Shown here: one piece after another, positions 40,858 to 41,164 of the stretch | Layout: the number at the start of each line of letters is the position of its first letter | Position numbering within the stretch: the first letter of the stretch is position 1 | Assembly: GCA_045648205.1 (NCBI GenBank) | Contig: JAZRNM010000019.1 | Location: forward strand, 1 to 41,164 | Origin: SIG440 sp045648205 | GTDB taxonomy: Bacteria; Bacillota; Clostridia; Monoglobales; Monoglobaceae | Length of the DNA stretch: 41,164 nucleotides | Direction of reading: 5' to 3' | Notes under the pieces: model-generated | Told to the model about the DNA's origin: nothing | Database searches by the model: none | Seen by the model: the letters and a program-made list of their open reading frames with translations, nothing else | Made by a program: the position numbers and the translations under genes

Positions 40858-41164
40858 ATGGTACAGCAGCAGACTTTGCTGAAAGTTGCTGACAACAGCG
40901 GTGCAAAAGAACTTATGTGCATCCGTGTTCTCGGTGGCTCTTACAGACGTTATGGAAACATCGGTGATGTTATTGTTGCTTCTGTTAAGAAGGCAGCACC
41001 GGGCGGCGTCGTAAAGAAGGGCGATGTTGTAAAGGCTGTTGTAGTTAGAACAGTTAAAGGACTTCGCCGTGAAGATGGCACTTACATTCGTTTCGACGAA
41101 AATGCAGCTGTCATCATCAAGGAAGATAAGAACCCCAAGGGCACTCGTATTTTTGGACCGGTAG
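40858..41164 (+). CDS. rplN: Ribosomal protein L14, 3' end cut by window
   Basis: 102 codons are present of the usual 122. TLLKVADNSGAKEL, GDVIVASVKKAAPGGVVKKGDVVKAVVVRT and FDENAAVIIKEDKNPKGTRIFGPV are diagnostic of L14. TGGAGGAA is 6-7 nt before the ATG. It follows rpsQ by 68 nt, the standard S10/spc order, and runs off the end. Confidence 0.97.
   Translation, partial: MVQQQTLLKVADNSGAKELMCIRVLGGSYRRYGNIGDVIVASVKKAAPGGVVKKGDVVKAVVVRTVKGLRREDGTYIRFDENAAVIIKEDKNPKGTRIFGPV

Overview
The window looks like a chromosomal segment of a spore-forming, Gram-positive clostridium (class Clostridia, probably near the Oscillospirales; the family is inferred, not shown). Evidence: the sporulation genes ylbJ, yqfC, yqfD and ytvI; the Firmicutes order phoH-ybeY-era-yqzL-recO; consensus TTGACA/TATAAT promoters; strong GGAGG ribosome sites; a moderate-to-low GC content; and short bidirectional terminators between convergent genes. 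The DNA is almost all housekeeping, with one small accessory-looking island near 24 kb.

Layout. 1-685: 3' part missing rsmA on the minus strand. 780-8481: rpoB-rpoC behind a perfect-consensus promoter and a ~230-nt leader. 8472-11016 (minus): a small bacterial PH-domain protein, an unassigned structured RNA gene with its own promoter and terminator, metY-type O-acetylhomoserine sulfhydrylase and a DUF4830-like membrane-anchored protein. 11093-12731: RsuA/RluB-family pseudouridine synthase and pyridoxamine-kinase-like gene. 12717-15426: ylbJ (minus) divergent from yqfC-yqfD. 15462-19466: phoH, ybeY, era, yqzL, recO and a short QueG-like iron-sulfur protein. 19480-24179: alaS, a HIT protein and citrate synthase.

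23956-25088 is the odd region: a 75-77 bp repeat occurs twice (a third, degenerate copy lies alongside), bracketing an inverted-repeat-bounded ~200 bp element, a perfect 12-bp dyad and a small Xre-type regulator; a ribbon-helix-helix gene and comF follow directly after the second copy. 25867-32708 (minus): ytvI, an ApgM-type phosphoglycerate-mutase relative, the RNase P RNA gene, serA, serC, two half-size TSUP permease genes and ppx. Then a tRNA-Thr(CGT) on the plus strand, and a minus-strand exonuclease III-thioredoxin-2-hydroxyacid dehydrogenase cluster. 35268-41164: S10 operon (rpsJ-rplC-rplD-rplW-rplB-rpsS-rplV-rpsC-rplP-rpmC-rpsQ-rplN, cut by the window end) behind a ~300-nt structured leader.

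Themes: transcription (RNA polymerase beta/beta'), translation (S10 operon, alaS, tRNA-Thr, RNase P RNA, rsmA, ybeY, era) and serine synthesis (serA, serC, plus the mutase and hydroxyacid dehydrogenase acting on related three-carbon acids). The usual Firmicutes junctions rplL-rpoB and rpoC-rpsL-rpsG-fusA-tuf-rpsJ are both broken here. The best candidates for undescribed biology are the RNA at 8926-9083, the repeat-flanked regulator island and the S10 leader. No CRISPR array, prophage or intact transposase was seen.
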